This document shows, piece after piece, positions 9,290 to 16,266 of a DNA stretch of 32,221 bases. This DNA comes from an uncultured Acidobacteriaceae bacterium (GTDB taxonomy: Bacteria > Acidobacteriota > Terriglobia > Terriglobales > Acidobacteriaceae). A model generated the notes under the pieces. That model did not search any database and was not told where the DNA came from. It saw only the letters and a program-made list of their open reading frames with translations. The DNA lies in assembly GCA_903828675.1 (NCBI GenBank), contig CAIKND010000112.1, positions 1 through 32,221 on the forward strand. Direction: 5' to 3'. The stretch's first letter is position 1; each line of letters begins with the position of its first letter. Made by a program: the position numbers and the translations under genes.

Positions 9290-9697
9290 ATGAATATTCT
9301 GATTGCAGATGATCACGCGAACGTTCGGCGCGGCCTGAGAGAGATTTTGGCCGATGCGTTTGCGGGCGCGCATTTTGCGGAGGCCTGCGACGGGGATGAA
9401 GTGATGACCCAGTTGGCTGGATCTCAACCTGACGTACTGTTGCTGGACATCAACATGCCAGGACGAAGTGGGTTTGAAGTGTTGAAGGATGTAAAGCATA
9501 TCTACCCTCAGCTTCCTGTGATCATGGTGAGCGTCCAGGCTGAGAGCCAGTACGCGTTGCGCTGTCTACGGGCAGGCGCGGCCGAATATGTCAACAAAAA
9601 CAGCGCCTCTGAAGAACTGGTGCCTGCGATCAAGAAGATACTGGACAGCGGTGTACATCTCGTATGGAATCCGAATAGTCAATTGCCGCGGAATTAG
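9290..9697 (+). CDS. Truncated response regulator (receiver only)
   Basis: A 135-residue paralogue of the regulator at 8519, aligned from residue 1 (MNILIADDH) through the receiver, with D7/D8, D53 (LDINMPG), S81 and K103 all kept. Similarity stops after KKILDSG; the frame then runs through about 15 unrelated residues to a stop. Just downstream, in another frame (about 9700-9740), the sequence encodes KILTNLD, which matches KLISNLD in the intact paralogue. The gene therefore seems to have lost its helix-turn-helix through a small insertion plus frameshift. The receiver could still be phosphorylated and act as a phosphate sink or competitor. The ATG at 9290 matches the paralogue start; no strong Shine-Dalgarno is seen. 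Confidence 0.75.
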   Translation: MNILIADDHANVRRGLREILADAFAGAHFAEACDGDEVMTQLAGSQPDVLLLDINMPGRSGFEVLKDVKHIYPQLPVIMVSVQAESQYALRCLRAGAAEYVNKNSASEELVPAIKKILDSGVHLVWNPNSQLPRN

Positions 9698-9742
9698 ACG
9701 GTATACGTGTTACAAAATCCTGACTAACTTAGACTCAATGCC

Positions 9743-9768
9743 GAGGCGCTGCTGCGCCTCTATTTCAT
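9743..9768 (+). terminator. Possible intrinsic terminator after the truncated regulator
   Basis: A perfect 7-bp stem GAGGCGC/GCGCCTC with a 4-nt loop (9743-9760) is followed by TATTTCAT. The stem is G+C-rich, but the T tract is weak. Confidence 0.45.
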
Positions 9769-9911
9769 TGTAGGGCAGCAATCATCATGCCTTCAGATAT
9801 ACGCGCAGTCCCTGCTTGCATGGATAGAGAATGTGCAACATAGGGCCCTGTAGTTATTCAAAGCCAGATAACTCAACCAATTGAAAATCTGATCCGCCTT
9901 GTAAGTAAACC

Positions 9912-9960
9912 CCTACGAAAGTTGCTGGAAAGGCCTACGCGAATAACAGTCTTCGCCGAT
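9912..9960 (+). promoter_or_regulatory. Three-box upstream element, copy B
   Basis: CCTAC at 9912, CCTAC at 9934 and GTCTTCGCCGAT at 9949-9960, with the same spacing as copy A at 9174. Between the second and third boxes both copies also share AATNAC. A -10-like TATATT lies 43 bp after the start of the third box (34 bp in copy A), so the two sites differ by about one helical turn relative to the promoter. It probably controls the Crp/Fnr-type gene at 10066. Confidence 0.5.
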
Positions 9961-10065
9961 GTACACGCGTATTTCCATCCCGTATCTTGGCTATATTGAG
10001 TTTGCAAAGGGATGACGGTAATTCATCTTCTTGTACCTCCTAACTGAGATTGAAAGGTATCGATC

Positions 10066-10839
10066 ATGGCTACTAATTACGCTCCAATGACGAGTACGGC
10101 GCCCAGGATTCCGATGGGCCGTTCGTTTCCAACGCCCCCAGTTGCGGATCGTAAGTTGAAGGTCGTTTCGAGCCGGATTGCCGCATCACTGGAACATGGT
10201 TCCGCCTTCGACCTTCAGGTCCCGCTTAACAAGCTGATAACCGGAAGATCGAGGAGCGAATACGGGATCGGCGAATCCGTTTTTTCACAGGGCGATCCAG
10301 CCAACGCGGTCTTCTTTATCCAGAGCGGCAGGGTCAAGCTTACGGTCGTGTCGATGAGCGGCAAGGAAGCCGTAACCGCGCACCTTCCGGCGGGAAGCTT
10401 CTTCGGTGAAGCGGCGCTGGCAGGCCAGCAGCTTCGCATCTCCTCCGTCTACGCAATAGAGCCCAGCACGATCATTCGCATCGACAAGACGATCATGCAG
10501 GATCTGCTCCATCGCGAGCCGGTTTTCGCCGAGCAATTTCTCGAGCACATGCTCGCCCGCAACATTCGCATGGAAGCCGATCTGGTGGACCATCTGTTCA
10601 ATTCCAGCGAAAAGCGGCTTGCCAGATTGCTCATGCTGATGGCCAACTTCGGCCAGGAGTCTAAGCCCGACCCGGTAATCGCCAAGATCAGCCAGGAAAC
10701 GCTCTCGGAGATGATTGGCACCACCAGGTCGCGCGTCAGCTTCTTCCTGAACAGGTTCCGCGATCTCGGGTACATCGACTACAACGGCGCCGGAATGGTT
10801 GTTCATAGCTCGCTGGTCAATGTTGTACTGCACGACTGA
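10066..10839 (+). CDS. Crp/Fnr-family transcriptional regulator
   Basis: A 257-residue regulator. After a Pro-rich, probably flexible N-terminus of about 55 residues, the cyclic-nucleotide-binding-like beta barrel spans about 60-170 (GESVFSQGDPANAVFFIQSGRVKLTV, AGSFFGEAAL). The Crp-type winged helix (ISQETLSEMIGTTRSRVSFFLNRF) is near residues 208-232. The barrel lacks the Arg-Ser pair that contacts cAMP in E. coli CRP (it has EAALAGQQLR), and there is no N-terminal Cys cluster as in FNR, so the ligand is unknown. An AAAGG Shine-Dalgarno precedes the ATG. It follows the two-component genes and shares an upstream element with the truncated receiver, suggesting joint control. Confidence 0.9.
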   Translation: MATNYAPMTSTAPRIPMGRSFPTPPVADRKLKVVSSRIAASLEHGSAFDLQVPLNKLITGRSRSEYGIGESVFSQGDPANAVFFIQSGRVKLTVVSMSGKEAVTAHLPAGSFFGEAALAGQQLRISSVYAIEPSTIIRIDKTIMQDLLHREPVFAEQFLEHMLARNIRMEADLVDHLFNSSEKRLARLLMLMANFGQESKPDPVIAKISQETLSEMIGTTRSRVSFFLNRFRDLGYIDYNGAGMVVHSSLVNVVLHD

Positions 10840-11129
10840 ACGGCTCTTGGCGCCAACGGCTGAGTAAGAGTGATCGCCCGTAGATGCGCCGGCGGGGAAT
10901 GTGCAGTTAGAGCCAGCCGTGAACCTTGGCCAGCCGCGATGCGTGCTTTCTTTCGCTTCGTCGCCCTGCATTAGATATGCCCTGGAAGCTCCGACGCTGC
11001 CAGGAAGGGTTATCGGCTTGTTCAAAATAGCCGGTTTAACCTGTGATCAACCTGATCCAGCCAACTTAATTGCGGCCGATCTGCCTTGAGTTAAGGGCGG
11101 ATTGGCGGCTGTTTGCGTTTGCCCTGCAG

Positions 11130-12095
11130 CTAGTGGGGCGCGTTCGTGAAGGGGTCCAGGTGGAGAAAGTGCATCAGGGAGTTGTCGTAGAAGGGAGTGG
11201 CCGTGAAGGTGAGAATTAAGATGATCAGCGCGATGACGCCGAGCGCGATACGGCCACGGCTTACTTCAGCATGAAGCGGGACCTTGGGATGCCGCATGGC
11301 CGGGACCATGAGAAAGATGCCCCATAAAATCCAGCCGACCCAGTAGACGGCTCCGGCCAGAAACAGGACGAAGGGCAGGAAATTAGTGAAGATTCGGTGC
11401 AGCCGGGGGGAGATGGAGTAGAGAATATGGCCGCCGTCGAGTTGTCCGCCGGGGATGAGGTTCAGGGAAGTGATGAAGAGGCCGATCCATCCAGCCACGA
11501 GCACGGGGTGGGGCACGATGTGGTCGAAGGGTGGTATCTGGGGATCCCAATGCTGCAGCAGTTCATGGAGCAGGCGGATGGTGAGCGGTTCGCCGCCAAA
11601 GCGGACGATGGCGGCGGGTGCGCTGGTCGGGGCGTCCACGCTGAGCGTGAACCCGACCGCCACGGCCAGCACCGAGGCGATATAGCCGGATAGGGGGCCG
11701 TAGATGCCCACATCCATCAGAGCGTCACAGTTGGGAATGCGGCTCTTGATCTGGATGACGGCGCCGGCGGTCCCGCTGAGCGTGGGGGCAGGCAGTACCC
11801 AGGGCAGCGTGGCGCGAATACCGTGAGCGCGGCAGGCGAAGTAGTGGCCAAATTCGTGGACAAGCAAGATGCCGAGCAGCGTGAAGGAAAAAGACCATCC
11901 GCTGATGTAGAGATCTGGGTGGTCCCCAAGCCAGCCCCATGGCCAGAGGTCGCTGTCGCGCACCACCGGGGGCATGCCTTCCAGAAAGTTCTGCATGAAC
12001 CGGGCACCGTTGGCCGTGGTCGTAACCACGCTGGCTGCGAGCAGCACAACAGGCAGGCCATACTCCCGAAAATTTGAGCGCACCGGATTCCTCAT
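11130..12095 (-). CDS. Site-2 protease family membrane metallopeptidase (M50)
   Basis: A 321-residue polytopic membrane protein with the two zinc-site motifs of site-2 proteases: H80-E-F-G-H84 in a hydrophobic segment and NLIPGGQLDGGH with the ligand D220. Such enzymes cleave substrates within the membrane. There are about six to seven hydrophobic segments, including two near the C-terminus (about 240-305). No PDZ domain is visible between the motifs, which separates it from RseP and places it nearer the EGY1-like M50 group. The ATG at 12095 gives a polar start before the first helix (about 14-28). It converges with the Crp gene and lies downstream of the HU gene on the same strand. The substrate is unknown. 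Confidence 0.88.
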   Translation of the reverse strand: MRNPVRSNFREYGLPVVLLAASVVTTTANGARFMQNFLEGMPPVVRDSDLWPWGWLGDHPDLYISGWSFSFTLLGILLVHEFGHYFACRAHGIRATLPWVLPAPTLSGTAGAVIQIKSRIPNCDALMDVGIYGPLSGYIASVLAVAVGFTLSVDAPTSAPAAIVRFGGEPLTIRLLHELLQHWDPQIPPFDHIVPHPVLVAGWIGLFITSLNLIPGGQLDGGHILYSISPRLHRIFTNFLPFVLFLAGAVYWVGWILWGIFLMVPAMRHPKVPLHAEVSRGRIALGVIALIILILTFTATPFYDNSLMHFLHLDPFTNAPH

Positions 12096-12216
12096 CGTTC
12101 TTGAGAGCGGTTGGAGTCAGTCAAACACACTTCCAGAGCCTTGTGCTCAGAACTGAACGTGCTTGACCACCGCCTCAAACTGCCTGGGGAAGGAAGGTTT
12201 GGCTCGGGGAGTGGTG

Positions 12217-12507
12217 TTAGGGCTTGGGCGATACGCTTGCGTCAAGCGAATGCAATTCCTTGCCCGGCTTGAAGCGCACGGCTTTGCCTGGTGCGATGCT
12301 GACTTCGGTACCGGTGCGGGGATTGCGGCCGATGCCCGTTTTGCGGGCGCGTACGCTGAAAACACCAAATCCGCGCAATTCAATGCGCTCACCTGCGGTA
12401 AGAGCCTGCTTGAGGCCCTCGAAGACCGTATCCACGGCTGCCTCTGCCTTGGTACGCGGCAGGCCGGTGCGCTTGATGACTTGCTGTACGATGTCCTGTT
12501 TAATCAA
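12217..12507 (-). CDS. HU/IHF-family DNA-binding protein
   Basis: A 96-residue histone-like protein. The dimerisation helices begin TKAEAAVDTVFEGLKQAL, then GERIELRGFGVFSVRARKTG leads into the DNA-contacting beta arm GRNPRTGTEVSI with its intercalating-type Pro, and it ends with AVRFKPGKEL. It resembles HU/IHF proteins of about 90-100 residues with a short extra tail. The start codon is TTG at 12507, supported by a GAGGT Shine-Dalgarno 8 nt upstream. It is divergent from the dCTP deaminase fragment. HU versus IHF cannot be decided from the sequence alone. Confidence 0.92.
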   Translation of the reverse strand: MIKQDIVQQVIKRTGLPRTKAEAAVDTVFEGLKQALTAGERIELRGFGVFSVRARKTGIGRNPRTGTEVSIAPGKAVRFKPGKELHSLDASVSPKP

Positions 12508-12753
12508 TGGGGTAACCTCACTTGGGGCAACTAATACTGACTGTACTACGCCTTACATTGGAGATGTTACAGATTTTGCTGCGATTATGGAACAGCGGAA
12601 GATGCCCGGCGCAGGTTTTTCTGCGGACAATAGCCGGGAATGGAAGGCACGCCATTCTGAAACAGCTGTGTCGTGAACCGCCTGGGAGCGATTTCGATTG
12701 TCAAGCGCCGATGCCTTTCGTACTATCAATGAGTGAGATGGAGCAAAAGGTAT

Positions 12754-12780
12754 GGAATTTTCTCCGGTGAAGAAAATTCC
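12754..12780. promoter_or_regulatory. Perfect 9-bp inverted repeat
   Basis: GGAATTTTC (12754-12762) and GAAAATTCC (12772-12780) flank 9 nt, just before the dCTP deaminase fragment. It could be an operator for the downstream regulator gene or a weak hairpin; no T run follows. Confidence 0.3.
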
Positions 12781-12797
12781 GCAAAAACGGGAGATGC

Positions 12798-13067
12798 ATG
12801 TCGATTCAGAGCGACCGTTGGATCACGGAGCTAGCCGCCAGGCATCTTATGATCGACCATTTCAGCGCTAAACAGGCGGCAAGCCGCGTTATCTCCTATG
12901 GACTCTCCTCATGCAGCTATGACCTGAGGGTTTCTATTGAAATCAAAAAATTCACAAATGTGAATGGCGTTATCATCGACCCGAAGGCCTTCGATGAGCG
13001 CTCATTTGAGTCTGTGTGTGTTTTGCTAGATTTGCATCGGTCACGGTGCATTCCTGCTGGAAACTGA
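12798..13067 (+). pseudogene. dcd: 5' fragment of dCTP deaminase
   Basis: The first about 75 residues follow the N-terminus of dCTP deaminase: SIQSDRWI, then VISYGLSSCSYDLRV (family VISYGxSSYGYDxRV), KKFTNVNGVIIDPKAFDERSF. After ESV the match is lost and the frame stops at 89 residues, while the enzyme normally has about 185-200. The trimer-forming and catalytic central part with the essential Glu is missing, and nothing more of it is found in the other frames before 13081. The substitution of Cys for Gly in SSYGYD also suggests decay. It lies 13 bp upstream of the LuxR-type gene, which may be transcribed through it. Confidence 0.75.
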
Positions 13068-13080
13068 CGGGAGAGGCGAG

Positions 13081-13758
13081 ATGTCCGAGAACCAGGTTTC
13101 TGGCCCAATTCGTATTGGATTAGTGGCTGACGAGCCTATCCGCGTGGCAGGGTTGGCCAGCATTTTCGACCAGCCTGCCCATGAGTGCCGAGAGCAGTTG
13201 CTTCCGGTTATCGGCAGTCTTGCCGAGTTGTTGGCAGGTCCAGCGTTGGCGTACCTGGTCATCGACCTCCACGCCTCATCTTCCAGTTTGGAAACTCTGG
13301 ATCTGATTCGCAATGCGCGCCCCGACATCCGGCTTATCGTAATAGGTCCGGCGGGGAACGACGAACTGGTGATGAGCTCAATCATCGCTGGCGCCCGAGC
13401 CTACCTGGATTTGAATGCGGGTCCGGAGATAGTGCGCAAGGCGATCGAAGTGGTTACCGAGGGGTCTATCTGGGCGCCACGCCGGTTGCTCTCTCAACTC
13501 ATTGACCGGCTGCTCAAGGTTCCCGAGACGCATCCCTCCGCTGCTACCCCCCGGTTCACCACCCGGGAGCGCCAGGTGCTGGAATTGATCCTGATGGCCC
13601 GATCCAACCGTGAGATCGCAACTCAAATGGGCATCGAGGAACGGACCGTGAAGGCTTATGTTGGCCGGTTAATGCGGAAAACCGGGGTCGATAACCGGAT
13701 CAAGCTGTCTCTTTCAGCGCTGAATCTATCGCTCGCTCCGCAGAAGTCATCCAAATAG
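13081..13758 (+). CDS. LuxR-type regulator with degenerate receiver domain
   Basis: A 225-residue protein with receiver-like and LuxR-type domains. The receiver keeps one acidic residue in the first loop (D17) and D62 in VIDLHA, but the Thr/Ser position reads Gly (about 89, VIGPAG) and the conserved Lys is replaced by Leu (about 111, AYLDLNAG). Normal phosphorylation signalling therefore looks impaired. The DNA-binding part (FTTRERQVLELILMARSNREIA, then MGIEERTVKAYVGRLM) covers about 155-215 and is intact. A GGGAGAGG Shine-Dalgarno precedes the ATG. No kinase gene is adjacent, and the nearest upstream feature is the dcd fragment. It may act constitutively or bind another ligand. Confidence 0.85.
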   Translation: MSENQVSGPIRIGLVADEPIRVAGLASIFDQPAHECREQLLPVIGSLAELLAGPALAYLVIDLHASSSSLETLDLIRNARPDIRLIVIGPAGNDELVMSSIIAGARAYLDLNAGPEIVRKAIEVVTEGSIWAPRRLLSQLIDRLLKVPETHPSAATPRFTTRERQVLELILMARSNREIATQMGIEERTVKAYVGRLMRKTGVDNRIKLSLSALNLSLAPQKSSK

Positions 13759-14337
13759 AGCAGAGAGCACTAAGGCGCTGAATGGATTCTCGCACAACGG
13801 TCTGGACGAGATGCGGCTCGCGGTTACTTAAAGTCACAGCCCTTAAGTACTCTTGTGGGGTTTGAGAGTTTTCCACCATGCTGTCAACAGAAACAACGCA
13901 GATCTGGGGAAAGGAGTTCCCAGGCAGCATGTTTAATGATGCCTGGGAACTCCTATTTTTTCTCCCGATTAGCATTCGTTGCGAAATCGGATATGTGTTG
14001 AATCCAATCAGCCCTCCCCCACGTCCAATTCTGCATCAAAGCATCAAGAGTGCCCTTAAGGGCTCCAGATGCGTGTATTTGCATTTCGGCCAGCGCAGGT
14101 TGGTCGCGGTGCTACGGACTGTTTAGCAGCAAGAGTCCGGCCTGGGTTTGCTGTATTCCCGTTCATGCGCGGATGCTGTAGGCTGTTTCAAAAGGTCCCG
14201 TTGATGTGCCGAGGGACGCCTGCCGCTTCTTCGGATGCTCTTTGCCCCTGAAAGCCGCCGCATCGGGATGCACTGCCTCAATTCAAAGCTCACACATCCG
14301 CGCCGTCAAAAGGCAGCGGAGTGGAAAGGATACGGAT
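13759..14337. other. Long intergenic region with a strong terminator
   Basis: About 580 bp. It holds an ACTTAA/TTAAGT inverted pair (13826-13848) and the terminator at 13913-13963. From 13965 to 14320 no gene or family is recognised. The right end provides the Shine-Dalgarno (GGAAAGGA) of the SYLF gene. Confidence 0.5.
13913..13963 (+). terminator. Strong intrinsic terminator
   Basis: A perfect 14-bp stem, GGAGTTCCCAGGCA (13913-13926) and its complement (13940-13953), encloses a 13-nt loop and is followed by TATTTTTTCT. It is the clearest plus-strand intrinsic terminator here. It lies 155 nt after the LuxR-type stop codon, so that mRNA has a long 3' tail, or the terminator belongs to a small RNA starting in between. 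Confidence 0.85.
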
Positions 14338-15036
14338 ATGAAGAAGATCACAGCTTCGATCTGCCTCTGCTTCTTGTTTACTTGTAGCGCTTTTGCGGCT
14401 TCCTCGCGGGAGGATTTGCAGAATCGCATCGACGCAGCCAAACTCGTTCTGGACCAGATCATGTCTGCCCAGGATCGCAGCATCCCCATGAACATTATTC
14501 AGCAAGCCTCCTGCGTGGCCGTTGTTCCCGGCCTGATCAAAGGGGCCTTTGTCTTTGGCGGTCAGTATGGCCAGGGGGTCGTTACCTGCCGAACCGGGCA
14601 CGGCTGGAGTGCACCGGTGTTTATTCGGATGGCTGGCGGTTCATTCGGCTTCCAGATCGGCGGCCAGTCCACTGACCTCGTGCTTGTGGCCGTGAACGAC
14701 CGCGGAATGCAGGATCTGCTCAGGAGCAAGTTCAAGATTGGTGGCGATGCTGCCGCCGCCGCTGGCCCGGTCGGCCGAAACGGACAGGCAGCCACCGACT
14801 GGCGTATGAACGCTGAGTTGCTGACTTACTCGCGCAGTAAAGGGCTGTTTGCGGGCGTTGACCTGGACGGAACCAGCGTGAGCCAGAACAAAGAAGATAC
14901 TGAGCTCTACTTTGGCGCACCGCACAGCTTCGAGACGATCCTGAAGGGCAACGATCCTGGCGTGGCGGTTCCGGAAGGCGCAGTTCCATTTGTGCGCACC
15001 GTGGCCCGCTACTTTTTGGCGGCCAAAAACCGCTAG
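14338..15036 (+). CDS. Secreted SYLF-domain (lipid-binding, YSC84-like) protein
   Basis: A 232-residue protein with a signal peptide (MKKITASICLCFLFTCSAFA, cut before ASS). The SYLF domain is typical: a helical part RIDAAKLVLDQIMSAQDRSIP, then CVAVVPGLIKGAFVFGGQYGQGVV, GSFGFQIGGQSTDLVLV and KIGGDAAAAAGPVGR, ending with LTYSRSKGLFAGVDLDG. SYLF proteins bind phosphoinositides in eukaryotes; bacterial ones are exported and poorly understood, probably membrane-associated in the periplasm. The ATG at 14338 is chosen because it starts the signal peptide and has GGAAAGGA upstream. The gene stands alone between two terminators. Confidence 0.88.
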   Translation: MKKITASICLCFLFTCSAFAASSREDLQNRIDAAKLVLDQIMSAQDRSIPMNIIQQASCVAVVPGLIKGAFVFGGQYGQGVVTCRTGHGWSAPVFIRMAGGSFGFQIGGQSTDLVLVAVNDRGMQDLLRSKFKIGGDAAAAAGPVGRNGQAATDWRMNAELLTYSRSKGLFAGVDLDGTSVSQNKEDTELYFGAPHSFETILKGNDPGVAVPEGAVPFVRTVARYFLAAKNR

Positions 15037-15108
15037 CCAAGGCAGCGGGGCTTGCGCGCGGAACAGTCTAGTCCGCGGGCGGGCAAAAGATCATCATGCA
15101 AAACACTG

Positions 15109-15140
15109 AGGGCGGTCCGCACTAGCTGGACCGCCCTTTG
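15109..15140 (+). terminator. Intrinsic terminator after the SYLF gene
   Basis: A 10-bp perfect stem AGGGCGGTCC/GGACCGCCCT (15109-15118 and 15128-15137) with a 9-nt loop, then TTG. The T tract is short, but the stem is very G+C-rich. Confidence 0.6.
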
Positions 15141-15176
15141 TGCGTCTTGCGGATTGAACTCGCGCCGGGAGGCTAT

Positions 15177-15287
15177 AGCAATTCCAGGATTGGTATACCT
15201 CGAAGGCAATACACCAAGTTGACACGAACCTCAGGGCGCGGCAATCTCGCGTGAATCCTGCCAGGGTACGGTAATCCTGAAATTGCT
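15177..15287. repeat. MITE-like element with terminal inverted repeats
   Basis: AGCAATTCCAGGATT (15177-15191) and AATCCTGAAATTGCT (15273-15287) are inverted copies with one mismatch, bounding a 111-bp segment. The similarity extends outward and inward to about 20 of 26 positions, with TA on both outer sides. The size and structure fit a miniature inverted-repeat element. It fills most of the upstream region of the acyltransferase gene and contains a TTGACA (15219-15224). Confidence 0.5.
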
Positions 15288-15311
15288 CTAAACTGGTGTT
15301 TGCCTTCCACG

Positions 15312-16211
15312 ATGCGCGAGAGAATCGAATATTGGGCGGTGGTGACCCTGGCGCGCAGCCTGGGGCGTATCCCGCGTGGACTGGCGCGGCTGCTGAGCGG
15401 CTTGCTCGCCGTGAGTGTGTACTGTTGCCTAGGCCGTTTGCGCAGGGTGGGAGTGCGCAATCTGACCATGGCCCTGCCCGGGCTCACGGAGCAAGAGCGG
15501 AAGCGCATTTTGCGAGGAGTCTATCGCCATCTGGGCTGGCAACTGGTCGAGTTCTGCCGGATGACCCGCTATACCCCTGAAAACACCCGCAACTGGATGC
15601 GTACCGAAGGCCTGGAGCACTACATGGCCGCGCAGGCTCGCGGCAAAGGCGTGCTGGTGATTACGGGCCACCTGGGGGCGTGGGAGCTGTCCAGCTTTTA
15701 CCACTCGCTGATGGGCCACCCCATGGGCATGGTGATTCGGCGGCTGGATAACCGGCGGCTGGATGCATTCGTCAACGGCATCCGGTGTATGCACGGAAAT
15801 CACGTGCTGCACAAAGACGACTTTGGTCGTGGACTGCTGACCGCCATGCACGCCGGCCAGACAGTGGGCATCCTGATGGATACGAACATGACACCGCCGC
15901 AGGGCGCGTTCGTGAAGTTTTTTGGGATCGACGCCTGCACGGCGACCGGGCTGGCCCACGTGGCGCGCAAGACCGGCGCAGCAGTGCTGCCGGGGTTCAT
16001 GCTGTGGGAGCCGGGCGAGGGACGCTACGTGCTTCACTTCGGGCCGGAGGTCGTGATTCCGCACACGGACGTTGTGGCAGACGACATTCTGGTGGCGACC
16101 CAACTATGCACCGGGGCAATCGAGTCGTGGATTCGGCGCTATCCTGACCAGTGGCTGTGGATTCACCGGCGCTGGAAGACGAGACCGGTAGGGGAGCCGG
16201 GACTGTATTAG
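15312..16211 (+). CDS. LpxL/HtrB-type lipid A or lysophospholipid acyltransferase
   Basis: A 299-residue member of the lauroyl/myristoyl acyltransferase family, which adds secondary acyl chains to lipid A or related lipids at the inner membrane. The H(x)4E catalytic motif is H120-LGAW-E125, preceded by GKGVLVITGH. Other family blocks are VGVRNLTMALPG (about 46-57), GILMDTNMTPPQGAFVKFFG and the C-terminal RRYPDQWLWIHRRWKTRP. The N-terminus is hydrophobic and may anchor to the membrane. The ATG at 15312 is preferred; a TTG at 15300 is also in frame. lpxD follows 55 bp downstream, consistent with an envelope lipid role. The exact acyl donor and acceptor cannot be told from the sequence. Confidence 0.88.
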   Translation: MRERIEYWAVVTLARSLGRIPRGLARLLSGLLAVSVYCCLGRLRRVGVRNLTMALPGLTEQERKRILRGVYRHLGWQLVEFCRMTRYTPENTRNWMRTEGLEHYMAAQARGKGVLVITGHLGAWELSSFYHSLMGHPMGMVIRRLDNRRLDAFVNGIRCMHGNHVLHKDDFGRGLLTAMHAGQTVGILMDTNMTPPQGAFVKFFGIDACTATGLAHVARKTGAAVLPGFMLWEPGEGRYVLHFGPEVVIPHTDVVADDILVATQLCTGAIESWIRRYPDQWLWIHRRWKTRPVGEPGLY

Positions 16212-16266
16212 CCATCCATAGATAAAATCGCTTCTCAAGGTCCAAAAAGACGCAAGGGAGAGACGC

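Larger units (their letters stand above)
9698..10065. other. Intergenic region: regulator remnant, hairpin and upstream element
   Basis: The left part holds the out-of-frame remnant of the regulator's linker (about 9700-9740), then a hairpin at 9743-9760. The middle (9770-9905) shows nothing recognisable apart from a short AGTTAT/ATAACT inverted pair near 9853-9874. The right part has the three-box element copy B and a -10-like TATATT at 9992-9997. Confidence 0.5.
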
